Positions 21,939-32,559 of a stretch of 34,715 nucleotides of DNA are shown here, piece after piece. This stretch comes from Gnetum montanum (taxonomy: Eukaryota > Streptophyta > Gnetopsida > Gnetales > Gnetaceae). Location of the stretch: NCBI GenBank assembly GCA_015680685.1, contig MNCI01023527.1, positions 300,610 to 335,324 on the forward strand, read 5' to 3'. The notes under the pieces are model-generated. The model did not search any database. It saw only the letters and a list, made by a program, of their open reading frames with translations, and was not told the origin of the DNA. Every line of letters begins with the position of its first letter. Position 1 is the first letter of the stretch. A program made the translations under genes and the position numbers.

Positions 21939-22873
21939 TGATGAGTGGTGAGGTACCCCTACACTCAACCATACGAATCGGAGTGTTCATGCATGATTTA
22001 GTCGAACTTTGTAGACAGACTAGTTGTGGTATTTAGATAGTTACACATTGATCATAGTTCACTGTCTTCCCACCTAGACTAGTATTTGCTTTATCACATA
22101 TGTTTTAGTCTAGAGTGAGGCGTATGATGTGTTTCCTATCACTATGCTACTCCTAAGGGTAATCAGGAATAACTTGTTTAAGCTAATACGGAAAGGGAGA
22201 AGAGAGTCTAAGCTAGCCTAAGTGTGATCAGCATTCATTCTTAACCATCTGTACACATCTTGGATGTCATGTACTACTGCTAGGATTACCAAGCACATGT
22301 TACTTAAGCACTCCTAGATACGCTACTAGGATACCAAGTAGTCACATTGAAATGCTCATCATTAAGTCATACTCATATTGTGTTTAATAATAGGGTTAGT
22401 AAAGGAGGGTAAAGAGATATTAATTAAGAAAATAATAAAGAAAAATTATTAATTAAAGTAATTAAGAGCTAAGTGGATGCTACAATGATGAAGTAATCTC
22501 AATCTTTATTGTTGGTCATGTATGCATCCAAGTATGGCACACTCGAATAAAGGTTTCATATAATTACAATCATCACACTGCGGGCATGCATTGGGGAAAG
22601 AATAGAAATGAACAAAAAACTCTACTTCTACACTACTGACTGAATCCAACTCCTGTGTGCCCAAATGTGTATTTATAGGCTCACATAGGAATCACGATAT
22701 CATGTATCTGATATCATTATTTAGGTCACGATATCGCGTACTCAATATCGTGGATCCAATATCACGGGTTCGATATCAGAGCCTGACAAATCATGGTTCA
22801 TTAGGCTGCGATATCGTGTACCTGATATCGTGGACACCTCGATATTAGAGCATATGAAAAACATGATTTATCA
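21939..22873 (-). repeat. LTR D (5' LTR of the pol-less element)
   Basis: It starts TGATGAGTGGTGAGG and ends GATTTATCA, and matches LTR C from end to end. At about 22804-22873 it has an extra block (GATATCG units, then GAGCATATGAAAAACATGATTTATCA). This looks like a partial duplication of its own U3 end, GAGCCTGACAAATCATGGTTCATTA (22778-22802). On its right side it abuts the 3' part of a different minus-strand element, so this LTR may serve two elements. Confidence 0.85.
22696..22846. repeat. GATATC array in LTR D
   Basis: About nine GATATC or AATATC cores occur at spacings of about 14-20 bp with linkers such as CGTGTACCT and CGTGGATCC. The clearest unit is 14 bp: GATATCGTGGATCC. A non-repeat spacer (about 22772-22805) splits the array. 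Confidence 0.8.
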
Positions 22874-22879
22874 CATAGG

Positions 22880-23505
22880 CTCAAATAAATGTTGTTTTAA
22901 TTAAACAAGAGTTCAACTTAATCCATGGTAGTGAGGAAGTTCTTGTGATTGTTGGATGATTTCTCATGTTTGTTAATGTTGACTTCCTTCATTCTAGCCA
23001 AGATTTTAATCTCATGTTTTAGTGTTTATTATTTATGCCCCTTTTCTTTCTCTGATTTTTAGTTATTCTCCCTAGGTTGGCTCATTGAGGCTGTCTAAGC
23101 ATTTAAGTCTATTGACATTACTGAAATTGTAGACTTTGGTGGACCTACTTCCTTCCACACCTTTGATTGATTGTTATCCTTAGCCTTAAGCTTAGTAGCG
23201 AGCTTCTTACAATGCTTTGAAGATGATTTTTTATTAGCTAGCTATGAAGAAGCTAAAGCATTTCCTACCATAGGAGGATGTTAATCAACTTGCATCATAG
23301 GTTTGTTGGTAGTGGAAGGGGATACTCTAATGACAATCGATTTCTTAGGAGGTGTAGGTTGTGGTATCCTTATAACAAAAGGATTTCTTGAACTTGATGA
23401 AGTTGAAGCCTTTTCATCATGAGGAGGTACCCCAAACCACAAAAAAATTCCTAGTAGGCTTAGGGTTGTTATTAATGTTGAATGTGCATATGGTATACTA
23501 GTCAC
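22880..23505 (-). pseudogene. Displaced gag C-terminal region, copy 1
   Basis: The minus strand reads NPFVIRIPQPTPPKKSIVI, STTNKPMM, then a Lys-rich run (KKSSSKHCKKLATKLKAKD) and KEVGPPKSTISVMSIDL. The segment at 34715-34380 has the same order: a PHTTQ-like stretch, TTTQRLRMM, KKHKKKPSNKGNKK, then KEVGPLKPTPISTISM. In that second copy it precedes the protease, as a gag C-terminus should. Here it lies downstream of the integrase, which is the wrong order for one element. It points to a junction of two element copies near 23510. Stops are present. Confidence 0.55.
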
Positions 23506-23519
23506 TATTAGTGTTCAGT

Positions 23520-24362
23520 GCATCCTTGTACACTTGCATCCTTGTACACTTGCTTATTCATTGGCTTGAGGGTAATAACATGATGAGTTAGAATGCTTAA
23601 TGACTAGGTCATGATAGAAATATTTTGTTTCCTAGCTACGAAATTGTGGTCCATTGTCTCTGACTATGGTCATGGGTATGCCAAAATAGGCTATACTATT
23701 ATCTAGGATGAATTCGCAAACTTGGATGTAGTATTCCTTAGGGAAATAACCTCAACCCACTTTGTAAAATATTTGATTACGATGATGACAAATCTATGCT
23801 CTATAGAAGACTTAAGCATTATAGGTCCAATGATATACAACCATCATTATTGAAATGACCATGTTATTTAAGTAGTATGCAACTCAGTTGGTGGTACATG
23901 TATAAGGTTTCTATATTATTGACATGTGTCACACTACTTAACCTTCTACAGGAAGTCATTTTCCATATGGGGCTAATAGTAGCCTAACCTTTTAATCTTA
24001 GCAGCAATAGCTCTTTGTTCTATATGTCCTCCAAAAACACCCTCATGAACATCCACTAGGACTATTCTGGCTTTGGTTTTACCTAAGCACTTTAAGAGTA
24101 TGTCATCATAGGATCATTGACATAATGTATTATCACCTATGATGACATATTTCTTTGATTTCTTGGGTATAGCATCCTTTTGAGTAGTAGTCAATCCTTG
24201 TGAGGGTTCTTCATGCATAAGATAAAATTTTATATTGTCATACCACTCCTTGGTAGGAGCAATATGAACAATGACCACAAAGGTATCCTTAGTGCTTTGT
24301 GTGGTGGAAGTAGCATAGTCCATGGTTAAGGTGGAAAACTTACTAAACACATGTAGCGTCAC
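23520..24362 (-). pseudogene. Integrase of the Tat/Ogre-like pol
   Basis: On minus, EWYDNIKFYL leads into KKYVIIGDNTL. The zinc-binding region follows: VDVHEGVFGGHIEQRAIAAK, GYY, CDTCQ, PPTELH (24115-23880), which is the H-H-C-C arrangement of gypsy integrases (VHEGxxGGH, CxxCQ). The catalytic core is broken by frameshifts. VIKYFTKWVEV-like text and then FGIPMTIVRDNGPQF (about 23690-23650, second catalytic Asp) are readable. The third acidic block region (normally HPQANGQxE) is seen only as LKPMNKQV next to a 16-bp duplication. No C-terminal tail is found. Confidence 0.8.
23521..23552. repeat. Perfect 16-bp tandem duplication
   Basis: CATCCTTGTACACTTG occurs twice head to tail. It falls at the integrase catalytic-Glu region, close to where gag-like sequence begins, so it may mark a rearrangement or slippage point. 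Confidence 0.9.
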
Positions 24363-24899
24363 ACTAAGGGATAATGTTGCAATTGCATTGGCTATGGCAT
24401 TATCATTTTGGTGTATGTGTTGGATATCAATGTTTATGAATTTTTGTCATAATTGCTTTCCTAGATCACAGTATGATTGTAAGTGTTTGACCTTTCATGC
24501 ATACACCTCAGTTACTTGGTTAACCACAACTCGTGAATTGTCTTTGATCACTAAGTATCTAATTCCTAGGTCATAAGCTACCATCATTCCTCTAATCAAA
24601 CCTTCATACTCCACTATGTTATGGGTACATGGGAACTTAAAATGATAGGCAAAGGATTAGATTTCACTAGATGGGAATGTTATGATGGCAAAAACATTGG
24701 CTCCATGTGCAGTTGAAGCTCTATCAAAGTGCATGACTACCTTATAACCCTCGAGCACTTGACTAACTATGTTAACATGTTCATTTGGGAACATAGGATC
24801 TATGGATGCATAGTCATTTATAGGTAGAACTATGAGTTGTATGGCTATAGCTTGACCTTTCATTGAGGATTGAGAGACATAATGGAGGTGGAATTTCAT
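24363..24899 (-). pseudogene. Second (archaeal-type) RNase H of the Tat-like pol
   Basis: After MKGQAIA (usually IKGRAIADFLADHP) the minus strand reads GYKVVMHFDRAS, corresponding to the W-x-L-Y-F-D-G-A block with Gly changed to Arg. Then come CTHNIVEYEGLIRGM (second acidic residue, normally TNNxAEYEAL) and LGIRYLVIKDNSRVVVNQV (third, normally GDSQLVVNQV). Finally IHQNDNAIANAIATL matches NxxADALA. A second RNase H downstream of the first is the hallmark of the Tat clade. One internal stop and changed catalytic neighbours indicate decay. Confidence 0.82.
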
Positions 24900-25415
24900 A
24901 GTTATGTCTTTCCATTAGGCTATATAGATACTTTCATAGATGTTGGTCATTATGGCTCTAAGTATTTTATTCTTCCAAATGATGTTGACTTGGCTTGTAA
25001 AGAGGTAGTGTTTCCACTTCTTCAATGAGAAGACTAGTGCTAGATAATACTTCTCCACTTTAGTGTATTAGGTCTCGTGGGAAACTAATGCATGACCAAG
25101 GTAGTATACGGGCATTTCTACTCTATCATCATATTTCTGATAGAGTAGAGAGGTAATTGGTGTATCAGAGATGGCAAGTTTAATGTAAAATGATTTACCC
25201 TCTTACGAAGGATATACTATAAGTAGTTGTGTCAACTCTTGCTTAAGGTTTTTGAGGGCCTCTTATTATTGAGCTATCCACTTGTAGTGAACTCCTTTCT
25301 TAAGCAGGTGTTACAAGGGTTGTAACTTATCTGTAAGCCTAGTGATAAATCTATTAATAAATTGCAATCTACCTTGCAATTCCAGAAGCTCCTTAAGGTT
25401 GGTAGGTGCTACTAA
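24900..25415 (-). pseudogene. RT connection and first RNase H
   Basis: Minus-strand text APTNLKELLELQGRLQFINRFI (the usual LQGRLAALNRFI) and LLKKGVHYKW belong to the RT connection. The first RNase H follows with PVYYLGHALVSHETYTKVEKYY (usually YYVSRALxGAETRYSxIEKxxLAL) and FSLKKWKHYLFTSQV. A few stops interrupt it. The order RT, RNase H, second RNase H, integrase is preserved to the left. Confidence 0.82.
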
Positions 25416-26495
25416 TTAAGACATAGTCTTAACCTTATTAGGATTGATACATATACTTACTTTAGAAACTACAAAGCCAAGCATATTACCGGTATTGACA
25501 CCAAAGAAACATTTCTTGGGATTGAGCCTAAGCTCGTATTTGAGGCACTGTTTAAGCACAAGATCTAGGTCATTAGCATATTCATTGAACACTTTGGACT
25601 TAATGGCCATATCATCTATGCAGTCATTAAGAAAACCTAGCATGTAATCACTATAGACATAGGTCATGGCTCTTTGGTATGTTGCTCTTTCATTCTTAAG
25701 GTCGAAGGGCATCTTAGTATAGCAAAAGGTATCCCATGGGATCACAAAGATCATGCTAAGTTAGTGCTCTAAGTTGATCCTAATTTGGTTATATCCCAAG
25801 AATCCATCCATAAAGGACAAAAAGACATGTTTGACCATAGTATTGATAAGTTGATCAATACTAGGAAAAGGGAAGCCATCCTTGATAGTTGCTTTATTTA
25901 GGTTTTGAAAATTAATGGAAATGTGGATACTCCCATTTTTCTTAGGGACTACCACTATATTGGACATGCATTCCACATAGTCAATAGCCCTAATGAAATT
26001 AGCTTGGTAGAGCTTTGAGATCTCATCATAAACTACCAAGGAAAAATAAGGTCTAAATTTGCACATTTTTTGCTTAATTAGTCTAATGCTAGGGTCTAGT
26101 ATGATACTATGCTACACTAGGAATCAGTCTAGGCCAGGCATATCTTCATATGACTAGGTAAAGGCCTTAATGTTGCTTTGTAGAATGTTGGCAATGTCTT
26201 GAGCATATTAAGGTCTTAATGAGGAACATAGTTTAAGGGCTTTCTCCTCACCATTGTGTGTTGTGATGGGAACCTCAAATAGAGAGTCTTCAGTTTTGTC
26301 ACTCACCTTTATGTCAAGGGTTTTGACTAGGTGTTTAGGCCATTCTAGAGGTTTCTCTATCAAGGCTATGTGGTCTACAAGACTCTTAGGCTCAAGATCT
26401 AGACAATCATGGTTGACACACTATTCAACATCATTGTGAGGTCGATGTAGACACAAGGGTAATCTGATTTGCTTCCAAGTACTCATGCTTTGATC
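25416..26495 (-). pseudogene. Reverse transcriptase of a Tat/Ogre-like element
   Basis: From the splice-like site at 26495 the minus strand reads through PKSLVDHIALIEKP, YEDMPGLD and IRLIKQKM. The RT blocks follow: GFIRAIDYVECMSNIVVVPKKNGSIHI, NFQNLNKATIKDGFPFPSIDQL, FLSFMDGFLGYNQI, then after a stop FVIPWDTFCYTKMPFDLKNERATYQRAM. The active site is CIDDM, where plant gypsy RTs have YVDDM; both Asp are kept. LRLNPKKCFFGVNTGNMLGFVVS and a stop at 25416 end it. There is one stop between 26066 and 25754 and a few upstream, so it is the best-preserved RT trace in the window. Confidence 0.88.
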
Positions 26496-26500
26496 CTGCA
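26490..26500 (-). other. Candidate 3' splice site before the RT
   Basis: The minus strand reads TTGATATGCAG then GATCAAAGC, with the AG at 26497-26496 and a moderately T-rich stretch upstream. Readable pol sequence starts right after it. From established knowledge, Ogre/Tat elements carry an intron between protease and RT, so an acceptor here fits that family. Confidence 0.45.
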
Positions 26501-27199
26501 TATCAACCAAAAGCATATTAAGTGGCACTTAGGTAACAATAAATAAATAATGCTAAAATGCTATAAAATTATACAAACATATACAAACCTAATGCAAAAA
26601 AGATCATCCAAGGTAATTAATGAGGTAAGGACAATTTGGCAAAATGGAATAGAGGTGAACAAAGGTTAAGTAAGGGTCAAGCAAGGGGAAGTGTAAGACA
26701 TAAAGCTACAAATGGTTAACAAAGGCCACACTTTTGCCAATTTTAGGCCTTAGTAGGCCATGATGCTAGTTTAGAGTCTTGGTGGACTATGATGCTAGTT
26801 CAAGGCCATAGTTGGCCATGGTCAAATGGTGTCAAACAATGGTTAGGAAAGGTTAAAGCCCACTATTTAATACCATTAAAAGGCCAAACATAAGTAAATA
26901 AGGCTATCATAAGGCAAATAAAGAACATATAAGGCTACATAAAGGCCATAGAATTTTAACAAGGTGAACAATGCAACAAAAGTCCAAAAACAAGTGAAAA
27001 CACTATGTAATAAGGCAAAAATCAAGCATAATTGGTTATATATGATACAATTTGGATAATATAGGTAAAAAATGATTAGGTTTTGCTATTTTTATGCCTT
27101 AGAGGACCATGGTTTGAGGTTACAAGGTTATTAAGAGAGTTTGGCCATTAGTTAGGGCTATTTCTAGGTTGTTTAGACCTAGAAATTAAGAGTTTTAAG
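26501..27199. other. Non-coding, AAGGC-rich interval
   Basis: No coding text is seen. AAGGC and AGGCCA words recur, and an imperfect duplication of about 44 bp is visible at 26750-26810 (GGCCATGATGCTAGTTTA and GGACTATGATGCTAGTTCA). It leads into the hairpin satellite. Confidence 0.5.
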
Positions 27200-30100
27200 G
27201 CTTTCACATGGGGCTCCCTTTATTTCCATGATGATCAGCATGGAAAAAGGGACCCTCAACGTGGAAAGTAGAGAAAGTAAGTTTTGAAACATTCAACGGT
27301 TCAAAATTAAGGTTCTAGGGCCTTCCTAAGGTAGCATAGGGGAAAATTTATCAAAATTGGGTACTCCAGAGGTTTGTAAAGGCCAAAAAGTCCCCTTATT
27401 TCCACATTGGCCAACATGGAAGAGAGAGGGTTAAGCATGGAGAATCAAAATCTTGGTCAAAATAGAATCAAATGAGGTCAAATCAATAGTTGAAGCCCAT
27501 GTTTGGAGCTTGTGCATTCTCTAGCTTCATTTTGAGGCAGTCTGAGTTAGTTTTAAGTATTAAAACATGTTGAAATGGTTTTCCCCTTTTTTTTCACATT
27601 GAACATGGTATCCCTAGTGTGGAAGAATGAGGGGATGTATTTTTCATGGATTCAAGGTGTTTTAAGAGCACATTGCCCAGGTTTTTAGGCCCCTAGGACT
27701 ATAGACCTTGATTCTACAAGTTTCTAGCTAATTTTGAGCACATATGAAGGCTGTTCAAGGGTACTTACAATCTTCCACCTCTATTTGCACACTAGGGGAG
27801 TTACTCTAGTGTGGATGATTGCAGAGAATGTGTTTTGGAGATTAAAATGAGATCAAATGAGAAAAATATCAGGGCTATGAGGTCCTAGGCTTCTTTGGTG
27901 TAAATCTTTGGCTTCCAAGAGTGTCATCTTGCCACTAGAAGTGGAAAATTAGCTTTTTCCCTTGTTTCCAAACTACTTAGGATGGAAAGGGCCTCCTCTA
28001 GCATGGATAAAGCAAGAATCTCAGATGTAGAATAATTTGGGTCACAATCAACTATGCATGTTAACTTCTAGAGTTTTTAGGACTAAGGGCCATGTCTCCA
28101 TGTCAAAATTTGGTAATTTTGAGTACTTTCAAGTGTTCTTTGGACTTTCGCCCCCATTTTTCCACATTGGGGCTTAGGGGCTTAGTGTGGAAGACTATGG
28201 GGAACCAATTTTTGGCCATCTAGGATTAGTTTTTTGAGGTTTGAAGGCTTCAATGACTACTAATAGGGTTCTAGAGTGCATGTAAGGTCATTTGATGTCA
28301 TTTTCAGGTGTTTATGAGCTTCAAATTAGTTCCCCCTTTAGTTTCCACGTTGGGAACCATGGACAAGGAGATCTTGAATGTGGAGGAGCAATAAATCTTA
28401 GATTTGAACTAGTTTTGGCCTTACTCAATTGTGCATGAGTGTTTCCAAGGTTACCATGATTAAGGACTAGGGTTTGAGCTTAAGTTTGGCCAATTTCGAG
28501 GCTTCTTAGATGGTTTTTGAGTTTCCCCTTCTTTTTCCACATTGGGGATAGTATGCATAGCATGGAAGACTAAGGGGAAACACATTTTAATTATTTTGTA
28601 TCATTTCTAATCATGCATGTATGTCTCCAAGGTGGCTAATGTTGATTGCTACTGCCTAGGGTTAAGATTTGGTCATTTCAATGATTATGAAGTGATTTTT
28701 GATGCTTCCACATTTTTTTCAAGCTAAGGTTTCCATGGTCAATGTGGAAGATCAAGGGGAAATGCTTTATGACTATTTGTGATTGATTTTCATAGGTCTG
28801 AGGATCTTAGGATGTGTAAACATGATGCTAGGACACACATAGGGTTTTTTGGCATTTTTTTAAGGTCTTTGGAGGCTATTTTAAATATTTCCTAAAGTTT
28901 CCCCCTTTCCTCCACATTGGGCAGCATGGAAGAGGTGGTTCTCATTGTGAAAGAATTGAGGGGCCTTGATTTTTGCTAAATTTTGGCAATTCTAGCTATG
29001 CATGTAGGCTTCTAAGGTAGCTAGTGTCAATTGTTGATACCCAATGTCAAAATTTAGTCATTTGAAGGGTTATTAGATAATTTTTGGGCTTCGATTCTTA
29101 GCATGGAATATTTTGGAGAAGGTTTTTTTTTAGCTACTTTTGATCAATTTTAGCTATGCATGAGTGTCTATAGGGCTGCTGGCATCAACTATCAATGTCT
29201 AAGTTTGAAATCCAATTGTTTTGAAGGCTATGAGAGGGTTTTCAAGATTCCCCACTTTCAACCACACTAAGGATGGGAACTTCAATGCTGATAAGGTCCC
29301 CCTCAATGTAGAGAATCAGGAGGAGGTATTTTCAATCATTTTAGATGACTTTTGGAAGTCTAGTAGCTTCTGGCAGGGTTAGGCTTCTTTTGGAAGTTCA
29401 ATTTCATACAAACATCCATAGGTTTGGCTCCCCCCCATCTATGCATGTTGGAACTAGGATGCTAACCATGGAAGAGATCGCCCTCAACCAAGAAAGTCAA
29501 ACCTAGACTAGATTGATAGGCTATTGATGATGCATGTCAGCTTTTGGGATTTTTGGTGTTAATAGTAGATGTTTGATACTACAATCCATCAATTTGGGAA
29601 TTCCTAGGTGCCTCATGTAGTTTTTCCCATTTTTCTCCATGATAAGCATGATGGACCCAGTGTGGATAAGAGGTGGGATGGTAGTTTCATGTCATCTTGA
29701 GTGTTTTATAGATCTTTGGAAGCTCTAGAGGATTCTTGTAGGGCCTAGGGGTCACTGGGCTTTGAGAAATGGTTACTAGGTAGTTAATTTAAATCATTCT
29801 TAGCTTTCCCCCATTCATCCATGTTAGGAATGAGACAGTCATCATGTATGAAGCCTCCCCTAGCATGGAAATACCAAATCACAAGGTTTCAACCAATTTT
29901 AACTAGGTTTGGTGAGGTTCCAAGATTGTCAAAGATGCTTGGAGGGGTTCCATGTCATGTAGGACCCACTTCAGGGTCAAACATAGGATAAATGAGTGTT
30001 GGGGATAAGAATAGGTGTTACCCTCCCTTCCTCTATGGTAGGAACTATTACCCTAGCATGGAAACCCATGTTATCTAGTTGTGTCCATATCTTATCCCTT

Positions 30101-30420
30101 CTGGGAGCCCGAGGGTGAAAAAGAAAAGTCTTGGTTATCAAAAATGGAAAAATAATTATGGTTTAATGTTTTTACAAAGTGGGAGGCATGTATCCATGCT
30201 GGGCATGGTATCCCCAACGTGGATTCATGGAATTTTAAGATTTGGTCATATATTTTGGTTCTTAAAGAATTAAAACCTAGCATTGAAGCAATTTTGGATA
30301 GAAGGGAAGCTGTATGGTGGGGCCCATAACCCAAAAATTTAAAATTTTCGAAAGTGAAGCTATTTTCCATCAATCTTACCATTGAAGAAATCTTCCCCCC
30401 TTTGCACTTTAGTGCACTTA
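27200..30420. repeat. Diverged hairpin satellite, about 18 units of about 187 bp
   Basis: A conserved block recurs with first bases of the CCACATTGG-like motif near 27226, 27402, 27594, 27787, 27968, 28162, 28345, 28537, 28708, 28912, (29090), 29262, 29443, 29637, 29819, 30033, 30193 and 30404. Spacings are 160-214, mean about 187. Each block is a hairpin: an outer arm TTCCCC, an inner arm TTTCCACA, a short loop rich in GGGG, then the inner arm TGTGGAA and outer arm GGGGAA. Clear examples are at 28151-28204 and 28523-28581. Between hairpins, GGTTTTGAGGC and TATGCATGTAGGCTTC-like phrases recur. No ORF runs through it. Confidence 0.8.
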
Positions 30421-32274
30421 TAATTATGGTGCACTAAATTAGTAGCTAGGGTTTAGAGGTGGATGTTTAGGTCTAGATGTAGTTTATATTGTTAAATTTT
30501 GTAAGTTTCTCATTACAATTGTCATTCTTGCAAAATGTGCATTGGAGGAGAGCTCTAGCAAAGATTTTTATTATAGAGAACACTAATCTTTAGTGTGGAA
30601 GCCTCCCATATCACTTGTAGATAGCATTGAACCTTCATCTTTCTCAATTCTCATCCTTCCCAAGCATTGAGCCTACCATGACACCCAAGTAGCATGGAGG
30701 GAAGAGTTAGAATCCCAAAATTCAGAAGGGAAACAAGCATTCTAGGGAACTTTCAAAGGTTCCTAGGACTATCTCCATCTAGGCCTTATCTATTACTGCT
30801 TTGAGGTAGGAATTTATACCTATTTTTGCTTTAGTTTCATAGCTATTTTCTATGACTTTCTTGCATTTTTCTTACCACATGTGGGGCCATTTTTCTACAC
30901 TTATAGAGGGGGATAATCAAAATTTTGATGAAATCCCACCTCTTATTTTGGCTATTTCCACATATATCCATGGTCATTTTGTTTTTTTTTGCTCTAGTGG
31001 ACTTGATTTTTAAAATTAAGCATGATGTTTTCATGCATTTTTCCAAAATTTAGGGAGTAGGGCCATTTCTACTAGATCTAGGCTTAAGGATTTGTGAAAG
31101 TTAAATTTAAATAAATTCTACCACATTATGTTGGTGCACTTTCTAATGGGTATTTATCATTTTGGCTATTTTCTCTATGTTTTTATAGCTACATTAAGTT
31201 GGGATTTAAGAATTTTTTCTTTTTAGATGAGAAAGTAAGCAATGATGTGTATTTTTTCCTAATAAAATGGCTACATATTTTTAAAATTTGATGATATGGT
31301 TTCATAGCCCTTTGTTTAAGCTTTTTCATGGCTATTTTCTTATATAATTTGAATTAATAATGATGGAGTTATGACTATTTTCCTAAGGTTATGCAGTCAA
31401 GTTTTTAGGCTATGTTTAGATTTTCATGTAAGTTCATGAATTTTTTTTAAGAAAATGGCAAGGGATTTGGCTAAGTTTTAGCTATGGTTGAGTAGGTCTT
31501 GGCTTCAGCTTTCCCATGGAGGTGGAATTACTTTTATTGGACTTAAAGCATATTTTTTAAAATTTTTTTTGTTAGGACTATATGAAAAGGAAGTTTGTAC
31601 CATTTTTAGAATTCTATCCACATTGGTGAATTTTTTTTGAACAAATAACAATGGTTTTGAATTTGTTTTAAGCATGAATATGTAACAATTAATTTAGGAT
31701 TTCAAATGGTGGTAGATTCACTCTGTTTGGACCTCAAATGAAATTTTCACAAATTTTTTATCAACCCTGCACGAAAAGGGTTTAAAGGTGATGGCTATAG
31801 TTTTTGCTAATTTTGTATATATTCCATGTAAAAATGGCTATGTATTTCTATTTGCAATGGTTACAGCTTGAAAGCTTGTGACTTCCAAATTCTTTCCTTT
31901 GTAGAATCACTAAAATTGGAGTTTATATGAATTTTTAGTAAATTTTTGTGTAGATAAGGCAAAATCATAGTTTTAGCACATTACTACTTTGGGGATGGAA
32001 GTGATGGATATTTGTAGCCTTTTCTTATCAACATATAAAACTTATGTTTTAAATTTTTCTTAAGAAAATAAAAAAATTTACTATTTTTAGAAGGTTTATG
32101 GCTATATGCTTTTTCAAATTTTAATGCTTTTTAAAGTTTTAATGCTTTTTTCTAAATTTATATATAGTTTCAATGCTTTTTTCTAAGTTTATGCGTAGTT
32201 TAGAATAAGGCTTAGTTTTGGCTATAAGGTGTTGGCTATAATATTTTGGTTATGGAGTAAAAGGCAATAAAATA
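30421..32274. other. T-rich interval with recurring ATGGCTATTTT words
   Basis: I see no ORF with recognisable motifs. Words of the type TGGCTATTTTC recur irregularly (about 30843, 30950, 31161, 31325, 31797, 31838 and 32098). Four short AATGCTTTTT repeats lie at 32105-32195. This may be a further, almost erased repeat array, or simple T-rich filler. Confidence 0.45.
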
Positions 32275-32552
32275 TGGTAATAATGCTTTTATGGAATTTC
32301 TTAAGCCAACTTAGATAAACACCTTAGAACTTTTTATAGAGGCTAATTTCACTTTCGACTAGATGTTTTTTCCAAATTTGCTAAGTATTTCCAATCGGTT
32401 ATAATGCAAGGTTGTAATAATGTTTCCTTGTGGAATTCCTTAATATAATTTAGATAAACACCTTAGAGCTTTTTATAAAGGCTAATTTCACCTTCGACTA
32501 GATGTGTTCTCCAAATTTGCTAAGTAATTTTAGTTGGTCATAATGCTTTTAG
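32275..32552. repeat. 139-bp tandem duplication
   Basis: Copy 1 (about 32275-32413) and copy 2 (about 32414-32552) share TTAGATAAACACCTTAGA, GGCTAATTTCACYTTCGACT and CCAAATTTGCTAAGTA in order, starting at 32311 and 32450 respectively. Identity looks high by eye, so it is much younger than the hairpin satellite. Confidence 0.88.
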
Positions 32553-32559
32553 GAGCATT

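Larger units (their letters stand above)
13922..22873 (-). mobile_element. Pol-less Ty3/gypsy-type element (LTR C to LTR D)
   Basis: Two direct LTRs (13922-14786 and 21939-22873) of one subfamily bracket about 7.15 kb of internal sequence read on minus. The order is LTR D, tRNA-Asp-type primer site (21937-21925), gag (21863-19770), a non-coding gap, a promoter-like block (18345-18245), a long second ORF (17739 to about 14970), a GGGG-bearing tract (14799-14787) and LTR C. I see no RT, RNase H or integrase. Such an element would need pol supplied in trans. The bases flanking the two LTRs (GGCCA left, CATAG right) do not match, so later rearrangement or a shared LTR is likely. Confidence 0.72.

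Noticed and set aside
13917-22878. Target duplication for the C-D element
   Set aside because: GGCCA and CATAG do not match, and shifting the ends by a few bases did not give a 5-bp match.
25444-25647. Plus-strand ORF of 67 codons
   Set aside because: Antisense shadow of the RT, whose motifs are unambiguous on minus.
30079-30382. ORFs of 64 and 96 codons on both strands
   Set aside because: They lie in the hairpin satellite, overlap each other on opposite strands, and have no family resemblance.
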